64,000 bases of DNA from assembly GCA_036262035.1 (NCBI GenBank), contig DATAJS010000010.1, positions 248,001 through 312,000 on the forward strand, given 5' to 3'. Below are positions 1 through 8,794 of the stretch, piece by piece; the first letter of the stretch is position 1; each line of letters begins with the position of its first letter. The position numbers and the translations under genes are program-made. Source of the DNA: Burkholderiales bacterium (GTDB lineage: Bacteria; Pseudomonadota; Gammaproteobacteria; Burkholderiales; SG8-41). The notes beneath the pieces were generated by a model. It had not been told where the DNA came from, did no database searches, and saw only the letters and a list, made by a program, of their open reading frames with translations.

Positions 1-602
1 GCGCCTGGGCCATCGATCTCGCGGTGCGCGCGGGCATCCTCATCGCGATCTCGGTGGTCCTCGGCCAGCTCGGCAAACTCGGCATGGGCCTCATGCTGAT
101 CTGCATCTTTCTCGTCGAATGGCTGTATCCGGCGGTGTGCGAGCTTAAGTTCGACGGCGCGACGCCGGGCAAGAAGCTCATGCGCCTGCGCGTGGTGAAC
201 GACGACGGCACGCCGGTGACGCTCGCGGCCGCGGTCGTTCGCAATCTCCTGCGCACGGTCGATTTCCTCCCTTTCATGTACGGCGTGGGGCTCGCGTCGA
301 TGCTGATCAACCGCGAGTTCAGGCGCCTGGGCGATCTCGTCGCGCAGACCGTCGTCGTCTACCGTCAGGAGCCGCGGCACGCCGCGGCGATCCCCGACGC
401 GCCGCCGCTGGCGCCGCCGCGCCCGCTCACGGTGGAAGAGGCGCACGCCATCGTCGAGTTCGCCGAGCGCTCGCGCGAGCTCACGCCGGAGCGCGCCGCG
501 GAGCTCGCGAGCATCGTCCGGAATCTCACCGGCGCGAGCGGTCCGGCCGCGCGCGAGCGCCTGCTGCGCATGGCCAACCATCTGGTGGGGCGCTCGCCGT
601 GA
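1..602 (+). CDS. RDD family membrane protein (5' end cut by window edge)
   Basis: Predicted inner-membrane protein of the RDD family; the family has no settled single function and includes some ion-transport members. The reading frame is open from the first base (it reads AWAIDLAVRAG before the first GTG), so the true start lies upstream and the N-terminal RDD motif is probably missing. Visible are hydrophobic segments, the conserved GATPGKKLMRLRVV stretch and the INREFRRLGDLVAQT motif, both typical of RDD proteins. A hydrophilic tail of about 75 residues follows. The gene overlaps the next one by 4 bp (GTGA), so they are translationally coupled in a MoxR/DUF58-type operon. Confidence 0.85.
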   Translation, partial: AWAIDLAVRAGILIAISVVLGQLGKLGMGLMLICIFLVEWLYPAVCELKFDGATPGKKLMRLRVVNDDGTPVTLAAAVVRNLLRTVDFLPFMYGVGLASMLINREFRRLGDLVAQTVVVYRQEPRHAAAIPDAPPLAPPRPLTVEEAHAIVEFAERSRELTPERAAELASIVRNLTGASGPAARERLLRMANHLVGRSP

Positions 603-1573
603 AGCAGCACGTGTTCGAAGCGCGCTACGGCGCCGAGTGGGACGCGTTCGAGGCGTGGCTCGCGCGCCGCGAAAGCGGCACTAAGGAAGGCCCGCCGCCG
701 ATTCCCGACGTCGAGATTCCGCAGCGCTATCGGCGCCTCTGCCATCAGCTCGCGATCGCACGCGATCGCCGCTACGCCACCGACATCGTCGACCGGCTGC
801 ACGACATCGCGATCGAAGTGCACCAGGTGCTCTACGGCGGCCGCACGCGGCACGACCATGCGTGGCTGGGCTACATCCTCGGCGGCTTCGCGCGCTGCGT
901 GCGCTCGCAGCGACGGCTCGCGCTCGCGGCGATCCTGCTGTTCTTCGTGCCGTTCGCGCTGATGGTCGCCCTCGCGCAGGTCTATCCCGACGCGGTGTAC
1001 TACGTGATGCCCGGCCACAACCTCGCGGAGTTCGAGCAGATGTACGGCCCCGGCGCGAGCCGGCTCGGCCGGCGCGGCGCCGAGTCCGATTTCTACATGT
1101 TCGGCTACTACATCTTCAACAACGTGAGCATCGCGTTCCAGACCTTCGCCGGCGGGCTCGTGTTCGCGCTCGGCACGGTCGTCGTGCTCGTCATCAACGG
1201 CGTGATGATCGGCGCGGTCGCCGGACATGTCACCGCGATCGGTTACGGCCCGGCATTCTGGTCTTTCGTCGCCGGCCACAGCGCGTTCGAGCTCGGCGGC
1301 ATCGTGCTCTCGGGCGCGGCGGGGCTGCGCCTGGGATCGGCGCTGGTCTCGCCGGGGCAGCTCACCCGCAAGGAAGCGCTCGCGGTGGCGGGGCGCGACG
1401 CGGCGGGCATCATGTACGGCGTCGCGGGCATGATCGTCGCGGCCGCGTTCATCGAGGCCTTCTGGTCGGCGAACACCGACATCGCGCACGCGATCAAGTA
1501 CGGCGTCGGCATCGCGCTCGTCGCGATCACGATCGGCTATTTCATTTCCGCGGGGCGCGCGCGTGCAGCTTGA
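599..1573 (+). CDS. Stage II sporulation protein M-like (SpoIIM/DUF95) membrane protein
   Basis: A 324-residue protein of the SpoIIM/DUF95 superfamily. In non-sporulating bacteria these membrane proteins accompany MoxR-DUF58 modules and have no established biochemical role. The first 100 residues or so are soluble and charged. Several membrane segments follow (around residues 110-130, 180-215, 225-245 and 280-315), with the family-like NNVSIAFQTFAGG and GHSAFELGG stretches. The start is a GTG overlapping the stop of the RDD gene, and the 3' end overlaps the next gene by 11 bp. The call is by family resemblance and synteny; this organism shows no sign of sporulation. Confidence 0.85.
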   Translation: MKQHVFEARYGAEWDAFEAWLARRESGTKEGPPPIPDVEIPQRYRRLCHQLAIARDRRYATDIVDRLHDIAIEVHQVLYGGRTRHDHAWLGYILGGFARCVRSQRRLALAAILLFFVPFALMVALAQVYPDAVYYVMPGHNLAEFEQMYGPGASRLGRRGAESDFYMFGYYIFNNVSIAFQTFAGGLVFALGTVVVLVINGVMIGAVAGHVTAIGYGPAFWSFVAGHSAFELGGIVLSGAAGLRLGSALVSPGQLTRKEALAVAGRDAAGIMYGVAGMIVAAAFIEAFWSANTDIAHAIKYGVGIALVAITIGYFISAGRARAA

Positions 1574-3017
1574 CCGACTGGCGTTGCGCCTGCGCCGCCG
1601 GCGTCCGTGGGAGGCGGGCGACCTCGGCTGCCGCATGGTGCAGACCTGGTGGCGCCCGCTCATGGCGGCGTGGCTGACGGCCTACGTGCCGGTCGCGGTC
1701 GCGGTGTACGTCGCGCTGCGCGAGCATCCGGCGGTCGCGATCGCCATCGTGTGGTGGCTGAAGCCGCTCTTCGACCGCGTCGCGCTCGAAGTGCTGTCGC
1801 GCGCGGTGTTCGGCGAGGTGCTCAGCCCCCTCGCCGCCCTGCGCGCACTGCGCGATACGCCGGGTATCGTCGCGAGCCTCACCATCTATCGCTTCGATCC
1901 GGCGCGCGCCTTCAACCTGCCGGTGCCGCACCTCGAGCGCCTGCGCGGCCGTGCCGCGCGCGAGCGCTCGCGCTCGCTCGGGCGGCGCGGGCGCGGTGCG
2001 GCGGTGTGGTCGACGCTCGTCTACTTCAACTTCGAGCTGGTCGTCACGCTCTCGTTCTTCGGCGCCATCGATCTCTTCACGCCCAGCGGCTTCGACCGCG
2101 ACTTCGGCCTGAAGAGCATTTTCCTCGCGGGCGAGGAAACGCCGTGGCGGCAGGCGCTCGCGATGGCGATGCAGATCGCGACGGTCTCGCTGATCGAGCC
2201 GTTCTACGTCGCCAGCGGCTTCGCGCAGTATCTGAACCGCCGCACCCAGCTCGAAGCGTGGGACCTCGAGCTCACGCTGCGCAACATCGCGAAGGGCGAT
2301 GCGGACGGGTCGCGGCCGCGCGCGATCGCGGCCGCGCTCCTCGCGGCGCTCGTGCTCGCATTCGCCGCGCCGCGCGAGGCGCCCGCTGCCGCGGCCGATC
2401 CCGAGACCGCGATCAAGCAGGTGATGACCGAGCCGGAGCTCCAGCAGTACAAAGAGGTCAAGCGCTATCGCTGGAAAGCCGATCGCGATGCCCGGGAGCG
2501 CGACACCGGGGAGCGCGACGCGAGCGGGCTCGGCGAGCTGATCGCGGGCTTCGCGCGCGTGCTGATGTGGATAGCGGCCTTCGTGCTCGTCGCGCTGCTG
2601 CTCTACTACGCGTGGCGCTACGTCGGCGCATGGGCGCCGGAGCCCGGGCGCCGCAGGCAAGCGCCGAAAGTGCTCTTCGGTCTCGACGTCGCGCCCGAGT
2701 CGCTGCCGCCGGACATCGCCGCGGCGGCGCTCGCCGCCATCGAGGCGGGCCGCGCCCGCGAAGCGCTCGGCCTGCTGTATCGCGGCGCGCTGTCCGCGCT
2801 CGTCAACCGCGACGGCCTCGAAGTCGAGGCGGGCGACACCGAAGGCGATTGCGTGCGGCGCACCGCCGCGCTCGTCGACGCCGACAAGGCGCATGCGTTC
2901 GCCGACCTCGTCAAAGCGTGGCAGGCGACCGCCTATGCGCGGCGCGAGCCGAGCGCGCCCGCGCTGCGCGACCTGCTCGCGTCGTGGCGCGCACATTTCG
3001 AGGCGGCGGCGCCGTGA
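1563..3017 (+). CDS. DUF4129 domain membrane protein
   Basis: A 484-residue membrane protein. The N-terminal half carries hydrophobic segments around residues 30-75, 150-170 and 250-270. A linker and another membrane segment near residues 335-355 follow. The last 110 residues form the soluble DUF4129-like domain, seen in the run ALGLLYRGALSALVNRDGLE and the following tryptophan-rich end. DUF4129 proteins are regular partners of MoxR/DUF58 operons, where a role in assembling or regulating a membrane complex is suspected but unproven. It overlaps both neighbours, which supports one polycistronic unit. Confidence 0.8.
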   Translation: MQLDRLALRLRRRRPWEAGDLGCRMVQTWWRPLMAAWLTAYVPVAVAVYVALREHPAVAIAIVWWLKPLFDRVALEVLSRAVFGEVLSPLAALRALRDTPGIVASLTIYRFDPARAFNLPVPHLERLRGRAARERSRSLGRRGRGAAVWSTLVYFNFELVVTLSFFGAIDLFTPSGFDRDFGLKSIFLAGEETPWRQALAMAMQIATVSLIEPFYVASGFAQYLNRRTQLEAWDLELTLRNIAKGDADGSRPRAIAAALLAALVLAFAAPREAPAAAADPETAIKQVMTEPELQQYKEVKRYRWKADRDARERDTGERDASGLGELIAGFARVLMWIAAFVLVALLLYYAWRYVGAWAPEPGRRRQAPKVLFGLDVAPESLPPDIAAAALAAIEAGRAREALGLLYRGALSALVNRDGLEVEAGDTEGDCVRRTAALVDADKAHAFADLVKAWQATAYARREPSAPALRDLLASWRAHFEAAAP

Positions 3018-4141
3018 CGCGCTACATCTGGGCGGTCGTCCTCGGCGCTCTCGCGATCGCGGGCGGCGCATGGTGGTATTACAACTTCGAAGAAGTCACC
3101 GTGCGCGAGTTCGTCGGCTTCAGCGGGGAGGCGGCGCGCAATCCGCTCTACGCGCTCGAGCGCCTCGCGCAGCAGATGGGCGCGCAGGCGACCACGGTCC
3201 GCCGCGCGGGCGATCTCGACTCGATCGAAGGCGGCGCGACGCTCGTGCTCGCGGCGCGCCGCGACGGCATGACGCCGGCGCGCGTCGCGCGGATCATGAG
3301 CTGGGTCGGTAACGGCGGACGCCTCGTCGTCGAAGCCGAGCCGGTGAAGACGCGCGATGCGCTGCTCGACGCGTTTCGCGTCGGCCGGCGCGAGGCTGCG
3401 TCCACGGCGGAGTTCGCGCGCGTGAAGCTGCCGGGCGACGAACGCGAGTTCAGGGTGGTCTTAAGGCCGATGGGTCTGTTCGGCGGCACGCGTGACGGAT
3501 ACAGCGCCCGCTGGTCGGACACCGCGACGGCGCTGCTGCAGTTCGACCACGGCGCGGGCAGCGTCACGGTGCTGCCTTCGCTGGGATTCATGGGGAACAC
3601 GGCCATCGGCCAGCCCGACCACGCGGCGTTCGCATGGGCGCTGCTGGGCCTCGGCGCGGGTGCCGCGCCTCGCGTCACGCGCGTGTTCGTCGCGCCGCGC
3701 TTCGAGCGGCCTTCGCTCCTCGCGTGGCTCTTCGACGAAGCGTTGGGCGCGGTGATCGCCGCCGCGGCGCTGCTCGCGCTGTGGCTCGCGCGCGCGATAC
3801 CGCGCTTCGGCCCGATCGTGAGCGCGCACGAAGGCGCGCGGCGCCGGCTGCTCGATCACCTGCGCGCGACCGGACGCTTCCAGTGGTCGGCGCGCGCCGC
3901 GCCGCGGCTGCTCGCCGCCGCGCGCGAGGAGTGCCTCGCCAACATCGCGAGAGCGCGTCCGGCGCTCGCGTATCTCGACGCAGCCGAGCGCAGCGCGCGC
4001 TTCGCCGAGCTGGCGGGCTTGCCGCGCGCGGACGTGGAGCTCGCGCTGACCGGCGACGCGGCGACGCCCCGCCACTTCGTCACGGCGATCGCGACGCTGC
4101 AGGCCATCGAAGAAAAGCTCGCGCGCCGCGCGGCTGTCTGA
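3014..4141 (+). CDS. DUF4350 domain-containing protein
   Basis: A 375-residue protein with an N-terminal membrane anchor (IWAVVLGALAIAGGAWWYY) and a second hydrophobic segment near residues 240-260. The section between them carries the fold of DUF4350 (GATLVLAARRDGMTPARVARI, then GNGGRLVVEAEP). DUF4350 is placed in MoxR-associated operons and resembles a glutamine-amidotransferase-like or ThuA-like domain, without demonstrated catalysis. I chose the GTG that overlaps the stop of the upstream gene (GTGA); the open frame extends further upstream but would then lie inside the DUF4129 gene. It is followed after 11 bases by the moxR start. Confidence 0.8.
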   Translation: MTRYIWAVVLGALAIAGGAWWYYNFEEVTVREFVGFSGEAARNPLYALERLAQQMGAQATTVRRAGDLDSIEGGATLVLAARRDGMTPARVARIMSWVGNGGRLVVEAEPVKTRDALLDAFRVGRREAASTAEFARVKLPGDEREFRVVLRPMGLFGGTRDGYSARWSDTATALLQFDHGAGSVTVLPSLGFMGNTAIGQPDHAAFAWALLGLGAGAAPRVTRVFVAPRFERPSLLAWLFDEALGAVIAAAALLALWLARAIPRFGPIVSAHEGARRRLLDHLRATGRFQWSARAAPRLLAAAREECLANIARARPALAYLDAAERSARFAELAGLPRADVELALTGDAATPRHFVTAIATLQAIEEKLARRAAV

Positions 4142-4152
4142 AGGGAAAAGGA

Positions 4153-5154
4153 ATGGATACGCATGCACAGAACACCGGCACGGGGCTCGATCCCGAGCAC
4201 CTCGCGCGCGCCGCGGCCGACGCCGACGCGATGCGCCGCGAGATCGGCAAGGCCGTCGTCGGACAGGAAGACGTGGTGCGGCAGGTGCTCGCCGGGCTCA
4301 TCGCAGGCGGCCACGTGCTCATCGAAGGCGTGCCCGGGCTCGGCAAGACGCTGATCGTTCGCGCGCTCGCCAAGACGTTCAACGGCAGCTTCCGGCGCAT
4401 CCAGTTCACCCCGGACCTGATGCCCGCCGACGTCTCCGGCCACACGCTCTACGACCCGTCGACGGGACAGTTCACGACCCGGCGCGGTCCGGTGTTCACG
4501 CACCTGCTGCTCGCCGACGAGATCAACCGCGCCCCGGCGAAGACGCAGGCCGCCTTGCTGGAAGTCATGCAGGAAGGGCAGGTCACGATCGAAGGCGAGT
4601 CGCTGAAGCTCGAGCCCCCGTTCATGGTGCTGGCGACCGAGAACCCGATCGAGCACGAAGGCACGTACGCGCTGCCCGAAGCGCAGCTCGACCGCTTCCT
4701 CCTGAAGATCCGCATCGACTACCCGTCGCTCGAAGAAGAGAAGCGGCTCGCGAAGCAGGTCACCCTTTCGAACGTCGGCGAGCAGCTCAACGTCGACGCG
4801 GTGGAGACGATCGTCACGCCCGAGGCGGTGGTCGACCTCCAGCGCGTCGCCGCGGCGCTCGCGCTCGACGACGCGGTCGTCGATTACGCGGTGCGCATCG
4901 TGCGCGCGACGCGCACCTGGAACGGCGTGTCCGCGGGTGCGGGCCCGCGCGGCTGCATCGCGCTCGTGCGCGCCGCTCGCGCGTCCGCGCTCATCGACGG
5001 TCGCGATCACGTCACACCCGACGACGTGAAGCATATGGCGCTGGCGTGCCTGCGCCATCGCGTGCGTCCTTCGCCCGAGCTCGAGATCGAAGGCCACGGC
5101 GCCGACACGATCCTCGCAGCGCTGCTGGACCGCGTCGACGCGCCGCGCGCTTGA
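4153..5154 (+). CDS. MoxR family AAA+ ATPase
   Basis: A 333-residue AAA+ ATPase of the MoxR family, a chaperone-like ATPase thought to help insert cofactors or mature complexes. The Walker A motif GVPGLGKT lies near residue 60 and the Walker B/sensor region LLLADEINRAPAKTQ near residue 120. The arginine-rich EAQLDRFLLKI stretch and the C-terminal lid domain are also present. The ATG has a purine-rich Shine-Dalgarno region (AAGGGAAAAGGA) just upstream. The stop codon overlaps the following TTG start. MoxR plus DUF58, DUF4129 and DUF4350 is a widely conserved operon form; the client of this one is unknown. Confidence 0.93.
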   Translation: MDTHAQNTGTGLDPEHLARAAADADAMRREIGKAVVGQEDVVRQVLAGLIAGGHVLIEGVPGLGKTLIVRALAKTFNGSFRRIQFTPDLMPADVSGHTLYDPSTGQFTTRRGPVFTHLLLADEINRAPAKTQAALLEVMQEGQVTIEGESLKLEPPFMVLATENPIEHEGTYALPEAQLDRFLLKIRIDYPSLEEEKRLAKQVTLSNVGEQLNVDAVETIVTPEAVVDLQRVAAALALDDAVVDYAVRIVRATRTWNGVSAGAGPRGCIALVRAARASALIDGRDHVTPDDVKHMALACLRHRVRPSPELEIEGHGADTILAALLDRVDAPRA

Positions 5155-6470
5155 AGCTGTCCGGCCTGATCCCCTCGCGCAGGCTGCTGGCGCTCGCCGC
5201 GCTCGCGCTCGGCGTCGCGATCGCAGAGCTCTTCCTGCCCGCGCTCGAATCGGCGTGGATCGCCGCGGCGGTCGTCGCGACCGCCGTCGCCGCGGTGGAC
5301 GCGTGGATCGCGCTGGAGACGCAGCCGCTGACGGCGGAGCGCGCTACACCGGCGTCGCTCGCGCTCGGCGTCTGGCGCAGCGTGTCGTTGCGGGTGTGGA
5401 ACCGCGCCGGCGCGGCGCGGCGGGTCGACGTCTTCGACCACCACCCGCCCGAGTGCGAGGTGCGCGGCATGCCGCAGTCGCTGACGATCGCCGCCCGCGG
5501 CTGGGCGCAGATCGATTACGAGGTGAAACCGGTGCGCCGCGGCGACGTCGTCTTCGGTCCGATCGAGATGCGCGTCGCGTCGCCCCTCGGCCTGTGGAGC
5601 TGCACGGTGCGCGAGCCCGCCGGCGCCACCGCACGCGTCTATCCGAACTTCTCCGCGCTGACGGGTTATGCGCTGCTCGCGACCGACCAGCGGCTGTCGC
5701 ACATGGGGGTGCTGCAGCGCCAGCGGCGCGGCGAAGGCCTGGAGTTCCACCAGCTTCGCGAGTACCGCGAAGGCGACACCCAGCGCCAGGTCGACTGGAA
5801 AGCGACCTCGCGCGCGGGCAAGCTCATCTCGCGCGAGTATCAGGACGAGCGCGACCAGAACATCGTGTTCCTCATCGACTGCGGCCGCCGCCTGTCCGCG
5901 CGCGACGACGAGCTCACGCACTTCGATCACGTGCTGAACGCGGTGCTGCTGCTCGCGTACGTGAGCCTGCGCCAGGGCGACGCGGCGGGCTTCCTCACCA
6001 TGAGCGGTCCGACGCGCTACATGGCCCCGCGCAAATCGGCGGCGACGGTCAACGCGATGCTGAACCAGCTCTACGATCTGCAGCCGACGCTGAAGACCTC
6101 GGACTATTACGCGGCGGCGGTGGACCTCATGCTGCGCGTGAGAAAGCGCGCGCTCGTGGTCGTCGTCTCCAATCTGCGCGACGAGGACGAGGACACGCTC
6201 GGCCCGGCGCTGAGGCTGCTCGGCAAGCGCCACCTCGTGCTCTTCGCGTCCTTGCGCGAAGCGATCCTGTCGCGGGCGATGAAGAGCCGCGTCGACACCT
6301 TCGACCGCGCGCTGACCTACGCCGCGACCGCCGAATACCTGCGGGCGCGCGAGCTCACCGCCGCGCGGCTGGAGCGCTACGGCGCGCAGTTCCTCGACGT
6401 CGAGCCCACCGAGCTGCCGCTGGCGCTGGTCAACCGCTACCTCGACATCAAGCGCGCGGGCCTGCTGTAG
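5151..6470 (+). CDS. DUF58 domain-containing protein
   Basis: A 439-residue protein that starts with two closely spaced membrane segments (residues 10-50). A soluble beta-rich part follows, then the DUF58 core with its hallmark motif (GEGLEFHQLREYREGD, then RQVDWKATSR), and last a von Willebrand factor A-like half (IVFLIDCGRRL). DUF58 proteins are the usual partners of MoxR ATPases. I chose the TTG start because it overlaps the moxR stop (TTGA) and begins just before the first hydrophobic segment; an earlier ATG would run about 100 bases into moxR. This is the last gene of the operon. Confidence 0.9.
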   Translation: MKLSGLIPSRRLLALAALALGVAIAELFLPALESAWIAAAVVATAVAAVDAWIALETQPLTAERATPASLALGVWRSVSLRVWNRAGAARRVDVFDHHPPECEVRGMPQSLTIAARGWAQIDYEVKPVRRGDVVFGPIEMRVASPLGLWSCTVREPAGATARVYPNFSALTGYALLATDQRLSHMGVLQRQRRGEGLEFHQLREYREGDTQRQVDWKATSRAGKLISREYQDERDQNIVFLIDCGRRLSARDDELTHFDHVLNAVLLLAYVSLRQGDAAGFLTMSGPTRYMAPRKSAATVNAMLNQLYDLQPTLKTSDYYAAAVDLMLRVRKRALVVVVSNLRDEDEDTLGPALRLLGKRHLVLFASLREAILSRAMKSRVDTFDRALTYAATAEYLRARELTAARLERYGAQFLDVEPTELPLALVNRYLDIKRAGLL

Positions 6471-6508
6471 GCCCGGGGTCACTGCGGTTAGCGTGCCCGA
6501 TCAGGCAC

Positions 6509-6538
6509 TTGCAGCGGTTCACGGGCGGGCGTCATAAT
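6509..6538 (+). promoter_or_regulatory. Putative sigma70-type promoter for xsc
   Basis: A TTGCAG box and a CATAAT box separated by 18 bases lie about 90 bases before the xsc start, in the gap after the DUF58 gene. Spacing and sequence are reasonable but not perfect; this is an inference from pattern only. Confidence 0.35.
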
Positions 6539-6625
6539 GACCCGCTACCCGAGCGAGCGCCGCCCCCGAATACTTCGGCGCCGCCTCGAAACCCAATAAT
6601 CCTGCGCTACCAGAGGAGCCCCTCC

Positions 6626-8398
6626 ATGAACATCATGGTCGAGAGCAAGAGCATCGCCAAAGCCGCCATCGCCGGCGGGAAGATCAAGATGACGCCGTCC
6701 GAGGCGTTCGTCGAGACGCTGGTCGCGCAGGGGGTGAAGGACACTTTCGGGATCGTGGGCTCGGCGTACATGGACGCGCACGACCTCTTTCCCCTCGCCG
6801 GCATCCGCTTCGTGTCGGTCGCCCACGAGCAGAACGCGGCGCACATGGCCGACGGCTATTCCCGGGTGACCGGCAAGCACGGCGTGTGCATCGCGCAGAA
6901 CGGGCCCGGCATCACCAACTTCGTCACCGCGATCGCGGCCGCGTACTGGGCGCACTCGCCGGTCGTGGCGATCACGCCCGAGTCGGGCAGCATGAGCATG
7001 GGCCTCGGCGGCTTCCAGGAGACCGAGCAGCTCCCGATCTTCTCCAAGATCACCAAGTGGCAGGTGCAGGTCAACTCCCCGATGCGCATCGCGGAGCTGA
7101 CCGGCCGTGCCTTCGACATCGCCATGAACGAGCGCGGCCCGGTGCAGGTGAACATCCCGCGCGATTACTTCTACGGCGAAGGCGATTTCCTGATCCCGCA
7201 GCCGCAGCGCGTCGAGCGCTCGGGCGGCGGTCCGGAGTCGCTCGATCAGGCGGCGCGCATGCTGGCGAAAGCGAAGTTTCCGGTGATCATCTCGGGCGGC
7301 GGCGTGGTGATGGCGGACGGCGTGGACGAGTGCATGGCGCTCGCGGAGTACCTCACCGCGCCGGTCGTGAATTCGTACCTGCACAACGATTCGTTCCCGG
7401 CGAAGCATGCGCTCGCCTGCGGGCCGCTCGGTTACCAGGGCTCGAAAGCGGCGATGAAGCTGATCAGCCGCGCGGACGTCGTGCTGGCGCTGGGCTCGCG
7501 CCTGGGACCTTTCGGTACGCTGCCGCAGCACGGCCTCGACTACTGGCCGGCCAACGCGAAGATCATCCAGGTCGATTCCGATCCGCGCATGCTGGGGCTG
7601 GTGAAGAAGATCTCGGTCGGCATCTGCGGCGATGCGAAGGCGGCGGCGGTCGAGTTGCTCAACCGCATCAAGGCGAACGGCAGGTTGACCCAGAACAAGA
7701 CGCGCCTCGCCGACATCCAGAAAGAAAAAGCGGCGTGGAAGGAAGAGCTGGAGAACTGGCCGTCGCCCAACGAGAAAGGCCGCATCGGTCCGCGCCAGGC
7801 GCTCGCGGCGCTCGAGAAAGCGATGCCGAAGAACGCGATGGTGGCGACCGACATCGGCAACGTGTGCTCGGTGGCGAACAGCTATCTGAAGTTCGACACC
7901 TCGCCGTCGTTCCTCGCGGCGATGAGCTTCGGCAACTGCGGCTATTCGTATCCGGCGGCGATCGGCGCCAAAGTCGGCCGGCCGGACCGCCCGTCGATCG
8001 CCTACGTCGGCGACGGCGCGTGGGGCATGAGCATGAACGAAGTGATGACCTGCGTGCGCGAGAACATCCCCGCGATCGCGGTCGTGTTCAACAACGGCCA
8101 GTGGGGCGCGGAGAAGAAGAACCAGGTCGATTACTTCGAGAAGCGCTACCTCGGCACGAACCTCAAGAACCCCGACTTCGCCGAAGTCGCCGAAGCGATG
8201 GGCGCGCACGGCCTGACGGTCGAGCACGTCGACGAGATCGGCGACGCGCTGCGCGGCGCGGTCAAGTCGGGCAAGCCGACGGTCATCAACATGATGCTCA
8301 CCCAGGAGCTCGGCGAGCCGTTCCGCCGCGACGCGTTCAAACAGCCGAAGCGGCTGCTGCCGAAGTACCGCAAGTTCTCGGCCAAGGAGTTTCGCTGA
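6626..8398 (+). CDS. xsc: Sulfoacetaldehyde acetyltransferase (thiamine-diphosphate enzyme)
   Basis: A 590-residue ThDP-dependent enzyme. Xsc converts sulfoacetaldehyde plus phosphate to acetyl phosphate and sulfite, the desulfonation step of taurine, isethionate and related C2 sulfonate breakdown in the cytoplasm. Domains run in the usual order: the Pyr domain with the catalytic glutamate in AHEQNAAHMADG (Glu68), the central domain, and the PP domain with the GDG...NN metal/ThDP signature (about residues 462-490). Length and the C-terminal RRDAFKQPKRLLPKY stretch fit Xsc better than acetolactate synthase or oxalyl-CoA decarboxylase. An AGGAG ribosome-binding site precedes the ATG. The usual partner, phosphate acetyltransferase, and taurine genes are not adjacent. 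Confidence 0.88.
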   Translation: MNIMVESKSIAKAAIAGGKIKMTPSEAFVETLVAQGVKDTFGIVGSAYMDAHDLFPLAGIRFVSVAHEQNAAHMADGYSRVTGKHGVCIAQNGPGITNFVTAIAAAYWAHSPVVAITPESGSMSMGLGGFQETEQLPIFSKITKWQVQVNSPMRIAELTGRAFDIAMNERGPVQVNIPRDYFYGEGDFLIPQPQRVERSGGGPESLDQAARMLAKAKFPVIISGGGVVMADGVDECMALAEYLTAPVVNSYLHNDSFPAKHALACGPLGYQGSKAAMKLISRADVVLALGSRLGPFGTLPQHGLDYWPANAKIIQVDSDPRMLGLVKKISVGICGDAKAAAVELLNRIKANGRLTQNKTRLADIQKEKAAWKEELENWPSPNEKGRIGPRQALAALEKAMPKNAMVATDIGNVCSVANSYLKFDTSPSFLAAMSFGNCGYSYPAAIGAKVGRPDRPSIAYVGDGAWGMSMNEVMTCVRENIPAIAVVFNNGQWGAEKKNQVDYFEKRYLGTNLKNPDFAEVAEAMGAHGLTVEHVDEIGDALRGAVKSGKPTVINMMLTQELGEPFRRDAFKQPKRLLPKYRKFSAKEFR

Positions 8399-8402
8399 TA
8401 CG

Positions 8403-8438
8403 CAGGGTCTGACCCCGGGCTTTCGGGGTCAGACCCTG
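8403..8438. repeat. GGGGTCAGACCCC-type hairpin after xsc (possible terminator)
   Basis: A perfect 14-bp inverted repeat (CAGGGTCTGACCCC and its complement) with an 8-base loop, beginning five bases after the xsc stop and followed by GTTTT. The same core recurs at 48714-48771, 53207-53246 and 58552-58605, so it is a dispersed repeat that may double as a terminator here. Confidence 0.7.
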
Positions 8439-8794
8439 GTTTTCAAAGCAGATCAGGAACAAGGACGCTAAGGAAAAAGAAAGGGCGCCAAGCGGCATAG
8501 CGTGACGCTCGTGGTCGAGAAATTGACCGGGCGCGCCTGACGAATTCCTCTGCGTCCTCTGCGGTTAATACGCCCCTTTAGAAGGATTCTGGCGTACGCC
8601 AGGACGACCGCTATTCGTCATTCCCGACCGCGCGGCAGCGCGAAGCGATCGGGAATCCATTTTGACTTCGGGCCCTTAAAAATGGATTCCCGCCTGCGCG
8701 GGAATGACGATCGCGCGCACGCGTGCCGCTACGACGGATTTCGGTCATCCCGGATCGCGCGGCAGCACGATGTGATCCGGAATCCATTTTGACG
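8439..8794. repeat. Intergenic repeat cluster between xsc and argH
   Basis: No gene was seen in this stretch. It holds degenerate heptamer-type arms (AAGGACGCTAAGG near 8461 and CCTCTGCGTCCTCTGCGG near 8550), a CTGGCGTACGCCAG palindrome (8589-8602), a paired dRS3-like element with ATTCCC/GGGAAT ends (8617-8708), and a third half-element (8744-8793) ending two bases before the argH stop codon. Confidence 0.7.

Noticed and set aside
599-1573. Evidence for sporulation from the SpoIIM-like gene
   Set aside because: The SpoIIM/DUF95 superfamily is common in MoxR operons of non-spore-formers, and nothing else in the window points to spores.
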